From Crossiella sp. S99.2 (GTDB lineage: Bacteria; Actinomycetota; Actinomycetes; Mycobacteriales; Pseudonocardiaceae), in NCBI RefSeq assembly GCF_023094165.1, contig NZ_JALMDK010000001.1, forward strand, positions 372,001 through 436,000: a stretch of 64,000 nucleotides of DNA, written 5' to 3'. Position numbers and translations under genes: made by a program. The notes beneath the pieces were generated by a model. The model did no database searches. It saw only the letters and a list, made by a program, of their open reading frames with translations, and was not told the DNA's origin. Below, piece by piece: positions 49,542 through 58,472 of the stretch (positions are counted from its first letter, which is position 1; every line of letters begins with the position of its first letter).

Positions 49542-49604
49542 ATCGCTGTCGACCCTGGCCAGCAGGTCTCCAAATCACTGTCGACCCTGGCCAGCAGGTC
49601 TCCG
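49541..49604. repeat. Two tandem 32-bp direct repeats, also related to 60527-60552
   Basis: Units 49541-49572 and 49573-49604 differ at two positions and share CTGTCGACCCTGGCCAGCAG. A diverged third copy (TCGACCCTGGCAAGCAGGTC) lies at 60530-60549, before the DUF371/kamB operon. The rest of the intergenic segment to 49736 shows nothing else. Possibly a small dispersed intergenic element. Confidence 0.75.
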
Positions 49605-49736
49605 AAGTCCTTATCATTCCGGTTGCCCCATCACACGACCCGGTCACATCTTGGTTGCCGCTCCACCCGGAAATTTGACTTCACGCCCGTTCGGATATTT
49701 ACTGCCACGAGCCACCTATCCAAACGGGGAGTGCAA

Positions 49737-50078
49737 ATGGCGGAGAAAGTCACGGTCGAGCTGGTGGACGACCTCGACGGGTCCAAGGCCGAGGAGAGTG
49801 TCTCCTTCGGGCTTGACGGTGTCGACTACGTCATCGACCTGTCCGCGGACAATGCGGCGGCTCTTCGCGACGCGGTCGCGTCGTATGTCGGGGCAGCCCG
49901 GCGTACCGGCGGTCGCAAGCAGCGGGCCACCCGCGGCGGCGGCGCCAAGGCCGCCGGCGAGCGCGACCGCAACCAGGAAATTCGGCAGTGGGCTCGCACC
50001 CAGGGCCACCAGGTGTCCGAGCGCGGCCGTATCCCGCAGGAACTGGTCGTGAAGTTCCAGGAAGCACACGCTTCCTGA
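49737..50078 (+). CDS. lsr2: Lsr2-family nucleoid-associated protein
   Basis: 113 residues. The N-terminal oligomerisation domain (EKVTVELVDDLDGSKAEESV, VDYVIDLSADNAAALRDAV) and the C-terminal DNA-binding domain with QEIRQWARTQGHQVSERGRI are in family order; the RGRIP loop resembles the RGR of Lsr2, which inserts into the minor groove of AT-rich DNA. Lsr2 silences acquired genes. ATG 49737 has GGGGAG five bases upstream; GTG 49731 is an alternative. Confidence 0.95.
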   Translation: MAEKVTVELVDDLDGSKAEESVSFGLDGVDYVIDLSADNAAALRDAVASYVGAARRTGGRKQRATRGGGAKAAGERDRNQEIRQWARTQGHQVSERGRIPQELVVKFQEAHAS

Positions 50079-50093
50079 CTCGCGGTTCTTCGC

Positions 50094-50148
50094 GCTGCCG
50101 CGAAGGCGAAGCCTGTCTGGACGGGTCAGGCAGCGCCTTCGCGGCAGC
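50094..50148. terminator. 15-bp perfect inverted repeat between lsr2 and the MBL-fold gene
   Basis: GCTGCCGCGAAGGCG (50094-50108) and CGCCTTCGCGGCAGC (50134-50148) pair fully, with a smaller inner stem in the 25-base loop. It lies at the convergent ends of two genes, the right arm inside the last codons of the hydrolase gene. Confidence 0.7.
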
Positions 50149-50962
50149 GTTCGAACTCCAGCGGATCATGTGCGGAAAAGACCTGAATCCGTTGCGGTTC
50201 GGCCGCCGCGAGCGCGTGCAGGCGGCGCTGGTTGTCCAGACGTTTTGTCCGGTTGACCGCCACCACGGTTTGGAATAGGTCCAGCCCTGGTGTGCCGCGA
50301 GACGGTTGCGCATTGACCTCGCCGTGGAAGAAGTAGGCGTCTCCCGCGTGCAAGAGCCAGCGGTCCCCTGGCGCGGCCACCGCGACTCCGCTATGGCCGT
50401 GGGTGTGTCCGGCCAGTGGAATCAGCAGGATCTCCGGCGGTAGTCCGTCGAGTTGCCGCACGGCCTCGAAGCCGAACCAGCGCTCGCCCTCGCGCGTGCT
50501 GTATGTGGCCCAGTCCGGGTGATGCGCCCATTGCGCGGGCACATAGCGCGAACGTTCCCCCAGCGACCGCCTGGCCATTGCCGCGGCGTATTCATCAGCA
50601 TGCACATGCACCTTGGCCTGCGGGAAATCCGCCAGCCCGCCGGCGTGGTCCAGGTCGAGGTGGGTCAGCACGATGTGCCGGACGTCGGCCGGTGAATAAC
50701 CCAGCCGGGCGATCTGCCGCACCGCGGTCTCGGCCTCGACCAGCTTCGGCCGGCAGGAAAACCGGAACAGGGCGCCCAGCCTGCCCGGCGTGCGCACGTC
50801 GTCCACACCCAGTCCGGTGTCCACCAGCACCAGGCCCTGCCCGGTCTCGATCAGCAGGCAGTGCGCGACCAGCGTGGCCGCCCGGTGCGGCGGGGCGTCG
50901 CCGTTGATCAGCCTGCCGCCGAGCGGGGCCATGCTGGCGCAGTTGAGGTGGTGGACGCGCAT
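50126..50962 (-). CDS. Metallo-beta-lactamase-fold hydrolase, lactonase-like
   Basis: 278 residues. The zinc motif HxHxDH appears as THLDLDHAGG (first histidine kept, second replaced by Leu-Asp), as in N-acyl-homoserine-lactone lactonase-like members; the third-site His is in PLAGHTHGHSG and a late D in LLHAGDAYF. A quorum-quenching or other lactone-opening role is possible. The substrate is unknown, although butyrolactone-type genes lie 1.5 kb away. ATG 50962 is favoured over a start at 50989. Confidence 0.85.
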   Translation of the reverse strand: MRVHHLNCASMAPLGGRLINGDAPPHRAATLVAHCLLIETGQGLVLVDTGLGVDDVRTPGRLGALFRFSCRPKLVEAETAVRQIARLGYSPADVRHIVLTHLDLDHAGGLADFPQAKVHVHADEYAAAMARRSLGERSRYVPAQWAHHPDWATYSTREGERWFGFEAVRQLDGLPPEILLIPLAGHTHGHSGVAVAAPGDRWLLHAGDAYFFHGEVNAQPSRGTPGLDLFQTVVAVNRTKRLDNQRRLHALAAAEPQRIQVFSAHDPLEFERCREGAA

Positions 50963-51020
50963 GTCCGTACATCTAGCAGGCAGGTTCACCCGGTCGTTGG
51001 GCCGGGCCTCGGATCGTTAC

Positions 51021-51512
51021 CTAACGCAACCGTTCGCGGATCCGGTGCAGTGCGGACTGGGTCGCGCCCACGGTGGTGCGCAGCTCCCTGGCGATCTCGG
51101 TGTGCGGCAGGCCGTCGGCGAAGAGCAGCAACAGGTTGCGGTCGCGGGTGGAGAACTCGCGCAGCCGCTGCCGGAACCAGCGCCCCTCCAGCCGGTCGTT
51201 GACCCGCTCGGTCGGATCCTCCGGCGTGCCCGGCCGCAGCCGCGGGTGGTCGAACAGTTCCGCGTCCTCGTGCTGCCGCCGGTGTTCCTCCGCGCACAGC
51301 CTGCGTACCACCAGGGCCAGGAACGCGGCCAGCCGGTCCGGTGGCACCCGGCCGAGTTCGGCGGCCTGGGTGAGCGCCTCGTGCACCAGGTCCTCGGGTT
51401 CGGCGCCGGCCGGGCAGCGCTGCCGGGCCAGCCGCAGCAGCGCGGGCCGAAGGCGCAGGCACTCCTGCCAGTCGACGGCGGAGCCTGCCGGGCGGGACCG
51501 CTTCTCGCGCAT
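51021..51512 (-). CDS. ECF-like sigma factor / HTH regulator
   Basis: 163 residues. Residues ~35-85 resemble sigma region 2 (AEPEDLVHEALTQAA to LVVRRLCAEEHRR), and the C-terminus has a region 4-like HTH (REFSTRDRNLLLLFADGLPH to TVGATQSALHRIRERLR). No anti-sigma gene is adjacent. ATG 51512 has GAGG just upstream; GTG 51521 is possible. Confidence 0.8.
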   Translation of the reverse strand: MREKRSRPAGSAVDWQECLRLRPALLRLARQRCPAGAEPEDLVHEALTQAAELGRVPPDRLAAFLALVVRRLCAEEHRRQHEDAELFDHPRLRPGTPEDPTERVNDRLEGRWFRQRLREFSTRDRNLLLLFADGLPHTEIARELRTTVGATQSALHRIRERLR

Positions 51513-51556
51513 GGTCCTCACCCTGCCGCGCCCGCCGCCGCCGTGGCCGGATCAGA

Positions 51557-52228
51557 TCAGGTGATACCGGCGGTTTGTTGAACTGGCACAAAGAGATCGG
51601 GCTCGGCCGAGGGTGGGCCGACCCGCAGCGCGGCCAGCTCCGTCGGCACCACCAGCGCGGGCAGCCAGAGCCGCCACAACGCGGTGAACCTGGCCTCCAG
51701 GTCGTCATGCCCGCTGGTCGCCCTGGAGAGCAACTGGGTGCCGGTGAAGGCGGCCACCAAGGACTCCGCCGCCTCCCTGGGGTGCACCTCCGGCCGCAGC
51801 TGCCCGGCCGCGTCGGCCAGCAGCAGCAACTCGCGCACCATGGTGACCCAGCCGTGGAACTGACCGCCGGCCTCGCGGTCGAACAGGTCGGCCTCGAACA
51901 GCAGCCGGACCCCCACTCTGGCCCGGACATCGGTGCGCAACCGGTTGCCGAACTCGTGCGAGAGATCGATGAGCGACTGCATCGGGCTCAGTGGTTGCTG
52001 GGCCAAATGGTGGTGGACTTCGTGCCAGAGACGTAACTGGCTCTCGATCAATGCTACGGCCAGTGCTTCCTTCGAGGGAAAGTGGCAGTAGAGTGCCCCC
52101 TTTGTGACGCCCGCACTTGCGCACACGTCGGTGAGATTGGTACCGAGAAAGCCCTTCCGGTCGAAAGTGTTCGCTGCCGCCAGCAGCAGGCTTTGCTTGG
52201 TGTTGCTCGATTGTTCACGCTTGAACAT
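51557..52228 (-). CDS. ScbR/ArpA-type gamma-butyrolactone receptor (TetR family)
   Basis: 223 residues. The TetR HTH is close to ArpA/ScbR receptors: AAANTFDRKGFLGTNLTDVC then AGVTKGALYCHFPSKEALA, including the GALYFHF-like box. The C-terminal ligand domain has a conserved Trp in LRLWHEVHHHL and GWVTMVRELLLLAD. Such receptors repress until a butyrolactone binds. The ATG 52228 has GGAG six bases upstream; ATG 52243 is also in frame. It is divergent from the AfsA-like gene, the classical arrangement. Confidence 0.88.
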   Translation of the reverse strand: MFKREQSSNTKQSLLLAAANTFDRKGFLGTNLTDVCASAGVTKGALYCHFPSKEALAVALIESQLRLWHEVHHHLAQQPLSPMQSLIDLSHEFGNRLRTDVRARVGVRLLFEADLFDREAGGQFHGWVTMVRELLLLADAAGQLRPEVHPREAAESLVAAFTGTQLLSRATSGHDDLEARFTALWRLWLPALVVPTELAALRVGPPSAEPDLFVPVQQTAGIT

Positions 52229-52273
52229 CGACTGCTCCGCCATCCAGGTGTTCTTGCCGTCGAAACTAATCTG

Positions 52274-52284
52274 TACCGGTATGT
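52274..52284 (+). promoter_or_regulatory. Possible ArpA/ScbR-type operator half-site
   Basis: TACCGGTATGT matches 9 of 11 positions of the half-site GG(T/C)CGGT(A/T)(T/C)G(T/G) recalled for ArpA-like receptors and lies between the divergent receptor and AfsA-like genes. The opposite half-site is poorly conserved. Promoter elements were not assigned. Confidence 0.4.
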
Positions 52285-52355
52285 TGGCCGACATGTTGCG
52301 TTTGGGCAACGACCAGGTGCCGAAGAGCAAAGACTCACTATTCGTTGCACTCGAA

Positions 52356-53255
52356 ATGAGTGGAGAGGAGGGATTCGACACGACCGTACCGCGCAGGCTG
52401 GTACACCGCGAGTCTGTGGCCGAGGTGCTGCTGACCAGATGGACGCGGCGGCGCACCGGCGACTTCTGGATGTGTGCCCAGCTACCCCGGGCGCACGCCT
52501 TCTACCAGCCCGAACAGGGCCGGGCGGATCCGCTGCTGGTGCTGGAGACCATTCGGCAGGCCGGGTTGCTGGTGGCGCACACCGGCTGGGACATACCACT
52601 TGACCATCGGTTTGTGATGCGGGGGATGAGTTTCGCCGTAGATTCTTCGGCTTTGCGGATGCGCGACCGGCCGGTGGAGCTCCAGCTGCTGGTGCGCACC
52701 AGAGACCCCAGGGTGCGCCCCGGGCACGCCTCGACCCTGGCGGTGGAGGTCGAGTTGTACCGGGACGGCAACCGGTGCGGTCAGGGCAGCGGTTCGCTGG
52801 GCGCGCTGCCGCCGGCGGTGTACGCCCGGCTGCGGCCGCCGCGGGTGCCCAGGCAGATGGTGGAAGAGCGTCCGCAACCGGTCGCACCCGGGCTGGTGGG
52901 ACGTCAGGATGTCAGGGATGTGTTGTTGACCAGCGTGAACAAGTCCAATCGCTGGGGGTTGCTGGTGGATGCCACGCACCCGGCGCTGTTCGACCACCCG
53001 GTGGACCACGTGCCGGGCATGGTGGTCTTCGCGGCCATGCGCCAGGCGGTCCGGGCCGTCGTGGGTCCCGGACACCTGGCCTCCTGTCAGGCGCGCACCA
53101 GCAAGTTCGTCGAGCTGGACCGCCCGGCCGAGGTGAGCGTGCTGCGTGCCGCCGGCGGGCTGTACTGGACCGCGGTGGAACAGGACGGCGCCAGGGCGGC
53201 GACCGCGGTCTGGCGGGTTGACACCGGCTCCGGCCAATCCGGACCGGTGTCATGA
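52356..53255 (+). CDS. AfsA/ScbA-family gamma-butyrolactone biosynthesis protein
   Basis: 299 residues with two AfsA hotdog repeats. Repeat 1: VPRRLVHRESVAEVLLTRW, then ADPLLVLETIRQAGLLVAHT. Repeat 2: VGRQDVRDVLLTSVNKSNRW, then DHPVDHVPGMVVFAAMRQAV. The enzyme condenses a beta-ketoacyl chain with dihydroxyacetone phosphate on the way to the autoregulator. Start is uncertain: ATG 52356 lacks a ribosome-binding site, and ATG 52281 or 52293 would add 25 or 21 residues but overlap the putative operator. The next gene overlaps it by ATGA. Confidence 0.88.
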   Translation: MSGEEGFDTTVPRRLVHRESVAEVLLTRWTRRRTGDFWMCAQLPRAHAFYQPEQGRADPLLVLETIRQAGLLVAHTGWDIPLDHRFVMRGMSFAVDSSALRMRDRPVELQLLVRTRDPRVRPGHASTLAVEVELYRDGNRCGQGSGSLGALPPAVYARLRPPRVPRQMVEERPQPVAPGLVGRQDVRDVLLTSVNKSNRWGLLVDATHPALFDHPVDHVPGMVVFAAMRQAVRAVVGPGHLASCQARTSKFVELDRPAEVSVLRAAGGLYWTAVEQDGARAATAVWRVDTGSGQSGPVS

Positions 53256-53674
53256 CGAATCGGGCTCCGTCCACCCTGGAAATGGTGCAGCGACTACTGA
53301 CCCGATTCGGCGCGCAGGACGCCGCCGGTATCGCGCAGCTATTCCACCAGGACGCCCAATGCCACTCCTCGGAGATCCCCGGGGATCCGTGGCCGGTTCG
53401 CTCACAAGGTCGCCGGGAAATCGAGGCGTTCTTCCTGGCGCTGTTCCACCGGCTTGAGTTCCACGCGGTGACGGTACGAAAGGTACTGGTTGACGGCGAT
53501 GACGCGGTGGTGTTCGGCGGCGGCCGATACCGCGCCACCGGAACAGGCAGGGTGTTTGCCCAGGATTTCGCCGTGAGCCTTTCCGTGCGGGCTGGGCTGA
53601 TTCAGGAGTACCGGGTGGTCGAGGACACCCTGGCCATCTCCATGGCACTCGGCCGGGCCTATCCGATTTACTGA
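53252..53674 (+). CDS. SnoaL/NTF2-like protein
   Basis: 140 residues with the NTF2-fold pattern: helices MVQRLLTRFGAQDAAGIAQLF, then DAQCHSSE, GRREIEAFFLALF and a closing strand LIQEYRVVEDTLA. Family members are cyclases, isomerases or binding proteins; catalytic residues cannot be assigned. Its ATG overlaps the AfsA-like stop, so it is cotranscribed and may act on the signalling molecule. Confidence 0.8.
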   Translation: MTNRAPSTLEMVQRLLTRFGAQDAAGIAQLFHQDAQCHSSEIPGDPWPVRSQGRREIEAFFLALFHRLEFHAVTVRKVLVDGDDAVVFGGGRYRATGTGRVFAQDFAVSLSVRAGLIQEYRVVEDTLAISMALGRAYPIY

Positions 53675-53740
53675 GGGCCGCTGGCCGGGGCCGCCGCGAC
53701 GCGCGGCCCCGGCCACCCCACCCTGTGAGCGGAGCCCGAG

Positions 53741-54199
53741 ATGACCGATCAGGTCAGCAGCACCATCGAGATCGCCACCACCCCGGAGGCCGTCTACGCC
53801 CTGGTCACCGACATCCCGAACCAGCACCGGTTCACCAGGGAATGCCGGTCCGCGGCCTGGCTGCCGCCGGCCACCGGCCCCACGGTGGGCGCCCGCTTCC
53901 GCGGCCACAACCAGGCTGGCAAGGCCAAGTGGTCCACCGTCTGCACGGTCACCAAGGCCGAGCCCGGCCGCGCCTTCGGTTACCGGGTCGGCTCCGGCCC
54001 CATCCAGGTCGCCGACTGGGGCTGGACCATCGAGCCCACCGAGACCGGCTGCCGGGTCACCGAATCCTTCACCGACCTGCGGCACCCGGTGATCAAGTGG
54101 CTGTTCAACCGGATCGTCGGCATCAAGGACCGGCTGGAGCGCAACCAGCGCAACATGGACGCGACCCTGGTCAACCTCAAGGAGCTGGCCGAAGCCTGA
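53741..54199 (+). CDS. SRPBCC-family (START-like) protein
   Basis: 152 residues: the START-like pattern of an opening strand (SSTIEIATTPEAVYALVTDI), a central beta sheet (TVCTVTKAEPGRAFGYRVG) and a long C-terminal helix (KWLFNRIVGIKDRLERNQRN). Such proteins hold a hydrophobic ligand; many act as polyketide cyclases or are lone ligand binders. It lies downstream of the butyrolactone genes, with no evidence of shared function. Confidence 0.85.
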   Translation: MTDQVSSTIEIATTPEAVYALVTDIPNQHRFTRECRSAAWLPPATGPTVGARFRGHNQAGKAKWSTVCTVTKAEPGRAFGYRVGSGPIQVADWGWTIEPTETGCRVTESFTDLRHPVIKWLFNRIVGIKDRLERNQRNMDATLVNLKELAEA

Positions 54200-54286
54200 G
54201 CCGGAATCCGACCTGGTGGTGGCGCCGCACTGCCCCGTCGTGATTCCGCCAGCCCAGCCCGGCCTCCGGCTGCTGGGCTGGTCCTC

Positions 54287-55438
54287 ATGTCAGCTCACAC
54301 CCGTTGGCCCGCCGTCGTTTCGGTGATGCTGGGCATCTTCGTCATCGTCACCACCGAGATCCTGCCCATCGGCCTGCTCACTCCGATCGGCGCCACCTTC
54401 GGCATCTCCCCCGGCACCGCGGGCCTGATGATGACCATGCCCGGCTTCCTCGCCGCCCTGGCCGCCCCGCTGGTCACCTCGGCCACCGCCCGGCTGGACC
54501 GCCGGCGGCTGCTCGGCGCGCTGATCCTGGTGCTGGCACTGGCGAACTTCCTCGCCGCGCTGGCCCCCGGCTACTGGCTGATGCTGATCTCCCGGGTGCT
54601 CGTCGGCGTGGTCATCGGCGGGTTCTGGTCCGTCGGCGCGGGGCTGGCCCCACGGCTGGTGCCCGCGCTGCGGGTCGGCCTGGCCACCGCGGTGATCTTC
54701 GCGGCGGTGCCGCTCGGCTCGGTGCTCGGGGTGCCCGCCGGGACCTGGCTCGGCGGGCTGGCCGGGTGGCGGGCGGTGTTCGTGGTCATGGGGGTGCTGA
54801 CCGTCGGGGTTTTCCTGGCCCTGCTGGTGTTCCTGCCGCCGTTGCCGCCGGAGCGGGCGACCAGCCTGCGGCTCCTGGGAGACCTGCTGCGGCGTCCGAG
54901 TGTCCGGGCCGGGCTGACGGTGACCTTCCTGGTGGTGCTCGCGCACTTCGGCACCTACACCTACCTGACCACGTACCTGCGCCAGCTCACCGAAGCCAGT
55001 CCCACGCCGTACCTGCTGGTCTACGGGCTGGCCGGGGTGGCGGGGAACTTCCTCGCCGGTCGCTGGGCAGGAACCAGGACGCGGGAGACGTTCGCGGTGG
55101 CGGCGGGGTTGATCGCGCTGGCCACGCTGCTGCTGCCGGTGTTCGGGGACTGGGCGCCCGCGCTGCTGGTGGTGTGGGGACTGGGTTACGGGGCGGTGCC
55201 CGCCTGCGCGCAGACCTGGCTGGCGCACTCCGCACCGCACGCGCCGGAGGCGGCGACCGTGCTGTTCACCGCCTCGTTCCAGGCCACCCTCTCGGCCGGG
55301 GCGCTGCTCGGCGGGGTGGTGGTGGACGCGAGTTCAGTCTCGGTGGCCCTGGTCGCCGGCGGAGTCGTCGCGGTGCTGGCGCTCGGGGCGCTCCAGGCGC
55401 TCCCACAGGTTCGTCAGCCCGTCCAGCATCACGCGTAA
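54287..55438 (+). CDS. MFS transporter (DHA1-like)
   Basis: 383 residues, twelve predicted membrane helices. The opening VSVMLGIFVIVTTEILPIGL, the loop-2/3 motif TARLDRRRLLGALI and a motif C-like GSVLGVPAGTWLGGLAGWRAVF indicate an AraJ/YdhP-type drug or sugar exporter. The gene's last 105 bases overlap the convergent TetR gene, which may regulate it or the fatty-acid operon. No strong ribosome-binding site precedes the ATG. Confidence 0.9.
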   Translation: MSAHTRWPAVVSVMLGIFVIVTTEILPIGLLTPIGATFGISPGTAGLMMTMPGFLAALAAPLVTSATARLDRRRLLGALILVLALANFLAALAPGYWLMLISRVLVGVVIGGFWSVGAGLAPRLVPALRVGLATAVIFAAVPLGSVLGVPAGTWLGGLAGWRAVFVVMGVLTVGVFLALLVFLPPLPPERATSLRLLGDLLRRPSVRAGLTVTFLVVLAHFGTYTYLTTYLRQLTEASPTPYLLVYGLAGVAGNFLAGRWAGTRTRETFAVAAGLIALATLLLPVFGDWAPALLVVWGLGYGAVPACAQTWLAHSAPHAPEAATVLFTASFQATLSAGALLGGVVVDASSVSVALVAGGVVAVLALGALQALPQVRQPVQHHA

Positions 55439-56011
55439 GGCCAGCTCGAAGGACTCGGTGTCGATCTCGGCCCTGGCCCGCAGCAGGTGCGCCTGGGTCA
55501 GGTTCGGGTAGCGCTCGGCGTAGAGCTGCTCGTCGTCGATGAAGCCGTGCGAGAAGGAACCCATCGCGGCGCCGAAGACCAGGTACTTGGTGGCCGCGCC
55601 GATCATGGTGGCGTACTTGGGCGGCCAGCCCGCCGACACCAGGCCGCCGTGCACGGCGTCGGCCAGTTTGAGCCCGGACTCGCGATTGCCCGGCCCGGCC
55701 GAGAGCAGCGGCACGATGTTGGGGTGACTGGCCAGCGCGGCCCGGTAGGAGCGCAGGTAGATGGTCAGCGCCTCGCGCCAGTCCAGCCTGCCGAACGCCG
55801 AGGTGTCCACCTCGGTGGCCAGCTCGTTGGCCACATCGTGCAGCAGCTGCTCCTTGGTCTGCACGTGGTTGTACAGCGAGGCGGCCTGCACGCCGAGCCG
55901 GTGCGCCAGCCTGCGCATGGTCAGCGCTTCCAGCCCGTGCTGGTCGATGATCTCCAGCGCGACCGTGCGTATCCGGTCGACCGATAGCAGCGGGGCTGGC
56001 GGTCTTGGCAC
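55334..56011 (-). CDS. TetR-family regulator of the fatty-acid operon
   Basis: 225 residues. The HTH is ALEIIDQHGLEALTMRRLAH to LGVQAASLYNHVQTKEQLLH. The C-terminal ligand pocket includes FGAAMGSFSHGFIDD. GTG 56011 has GAGGAG five bases upstream. It is divergent from the acyl-CoA ligase gene with a perfect palindrome in between, so it is very likely the operon's repressor, released by an acyl-CoA or related ligand. Its 3' end lies inside the MFS gene on the opposite strand (105-base overlap). Confidence 0.88.
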   Translation of the reverse strand: MPRPPAPLLSVDRIRTVALEIIDQHGLEALTMRRLAHRLGVQAASLYNHVQTKEQLLHDVANELATEVDTSAFGRLDWREALTIYLRSYRAALASHPNIVPLLSAGPGNRESGLKLADAVHGGLVSAGWPPKYATMIGAATKYLVFGAAMGSFSHGFIDDEQLYAERYPNLTQAHLLRARAEIDTESFELALRVMLDGLTNLWERLERPERQHRDDSAGDQGHRD

Positions 56012-56089
56012 CGTTACTCCTCGTGGATGAGTCTCGCCCGACTTCGTGCCGACGTCTTGCCGTGGGCTCTCCGCAGTCCTAGCCTCGAT

Positions 56090-56112
56090 GAAAACTAACA
56101 CGGTTAGTTTTC
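56090..56112. promoter_or_regulatory. Perfect TetR-type palindromic operator
   Basis: GAAAACTAAC (56090-56099), spacer ACG, then GTTAGTTTTC (56103-56112): 10-base arms with no mismatch, an AT-rich core in GC-rich DNA, 38 bases before the acyl-CoA ligase start and 78 from the tetR start. The TAACACGGTTA core is common for TetR repressors of fatty-acid genes. Confidence 0.85.
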
Positions 56113-56150
56113 CGGGGCAGCACCCAAGACGATGAAGTCACGGAGGCCGG

Positions 56151-57686
<1,536 letters not shown>

Positions 57687-57700
57687 GGAAAGGGAAACTC

Positions 57701-58456
57701 GTGGGAACTCTGGATGGACGCGTCGCGGTGGTGACCGGCTCGGCGCGCGGGATCGGCGCGGCCGCCGCCCGCACGCTGGCCGAACGCGGGGCCGCGGTCG
57801 CGGTGATCGACCTGGACGAGGCGGCCACCGCCGAGACCGTCAAGGCGATCACCGACGCCGGCGGCCGGGCCGTGGGCATCGGCTGCGACGTGACCAGCCG
57901 CGAGCAGGTCACCGCCGCGTTCGACCGGGTGGTCGCTGAGCTGGGCGGGCTGCACATCCTGGTCAACAACGCCGGGGTGACCAGGGACAACCTGCTCTTC
58001 AAGATGACCGACGAGGACTGGGACACGGTCATGGCGGTGCACCTGCGCGGCGCCTTCCTGTGCAGTCAGATCGCGCAGAAGCACATGGTGCAGCAGCAGT
58101 TCGGCAAGATCGTCAACCTGTCCAGCACCTCCGCGCTGGGCAACCGCGGCCAGGCCAACTACGCCGCGGCCAAGGCCGGTCTGCAGGGCTTCACCAAGAC
58201 CCTGGCCATCGAGCTGGGCCCGTTCGGCGTCAACGTCAACGCCATCGCCCCCGGCTTCATCGAGACCGACATGACCGCGGCCACCGCGGCCAGGGTCGGC
58301 GTGGACTTCGAGCTGTTCAAGAAGGCCGCCGCCGAGCAGATCTCGGTGCGCCGCACCGGGAAACCGGAGGACATCGCGAACACGGTGGCCTTCCTGGTCA
58401 GCGAGGACTCCTCCTTCATCACCGGTCAGATCCTCTACGTCGACGGTGGCCGCTAG
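57701..58456 (+). CDS. 3-ketoacyl-reductase-like short-chain dehydrogenase
   Basis: 251 residues. The NAD(P) motif is TGSARGIG, NNAG is present, and the catalytic Ser-Tyr-Lys are in NLSSTSALGNRGQANYAAAKAG. The C-terminus (ITGQILYVDGG) is FabG-like. It probably reduces or oxidises the beta-keto/hydroxy acyl-CoA in the same pathway. GTG 57701 has AAAGGG six bases upstream; GTG 57683 overlaps the fadD stop and is an alternative. Confidence 0.92.
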   Translation: MGTLDGRVAVVTGSARGIGAAAARTLAERGAAVAVIDLDEAATAETVKAITDAGGRAVGIGCDVTSREQVTAAFDRVVAELGGLHILVNNAGVTRDNLLFKMTDEDWDTVMAVHLRGAFLCSQIAQKHMVQQQFGKIVNLSSTSALGNRGQANYAAAKAGLQGFTKTLAIELGPFGVNVNAIAPGFIETDMTAATAARVGVDFELFKKAAAEQISVRRTGKPEDIANTVAFLVSEDSSFITGQILYVDGGR

Positions 58457-58472
58457 AAAGGCAAGCAGCGCA

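Noticed and set aside
49541..49604. Possible CRISPR remnant
   Set aside because: Only two directly adjacent units, no spacers, no cas genes in the window.
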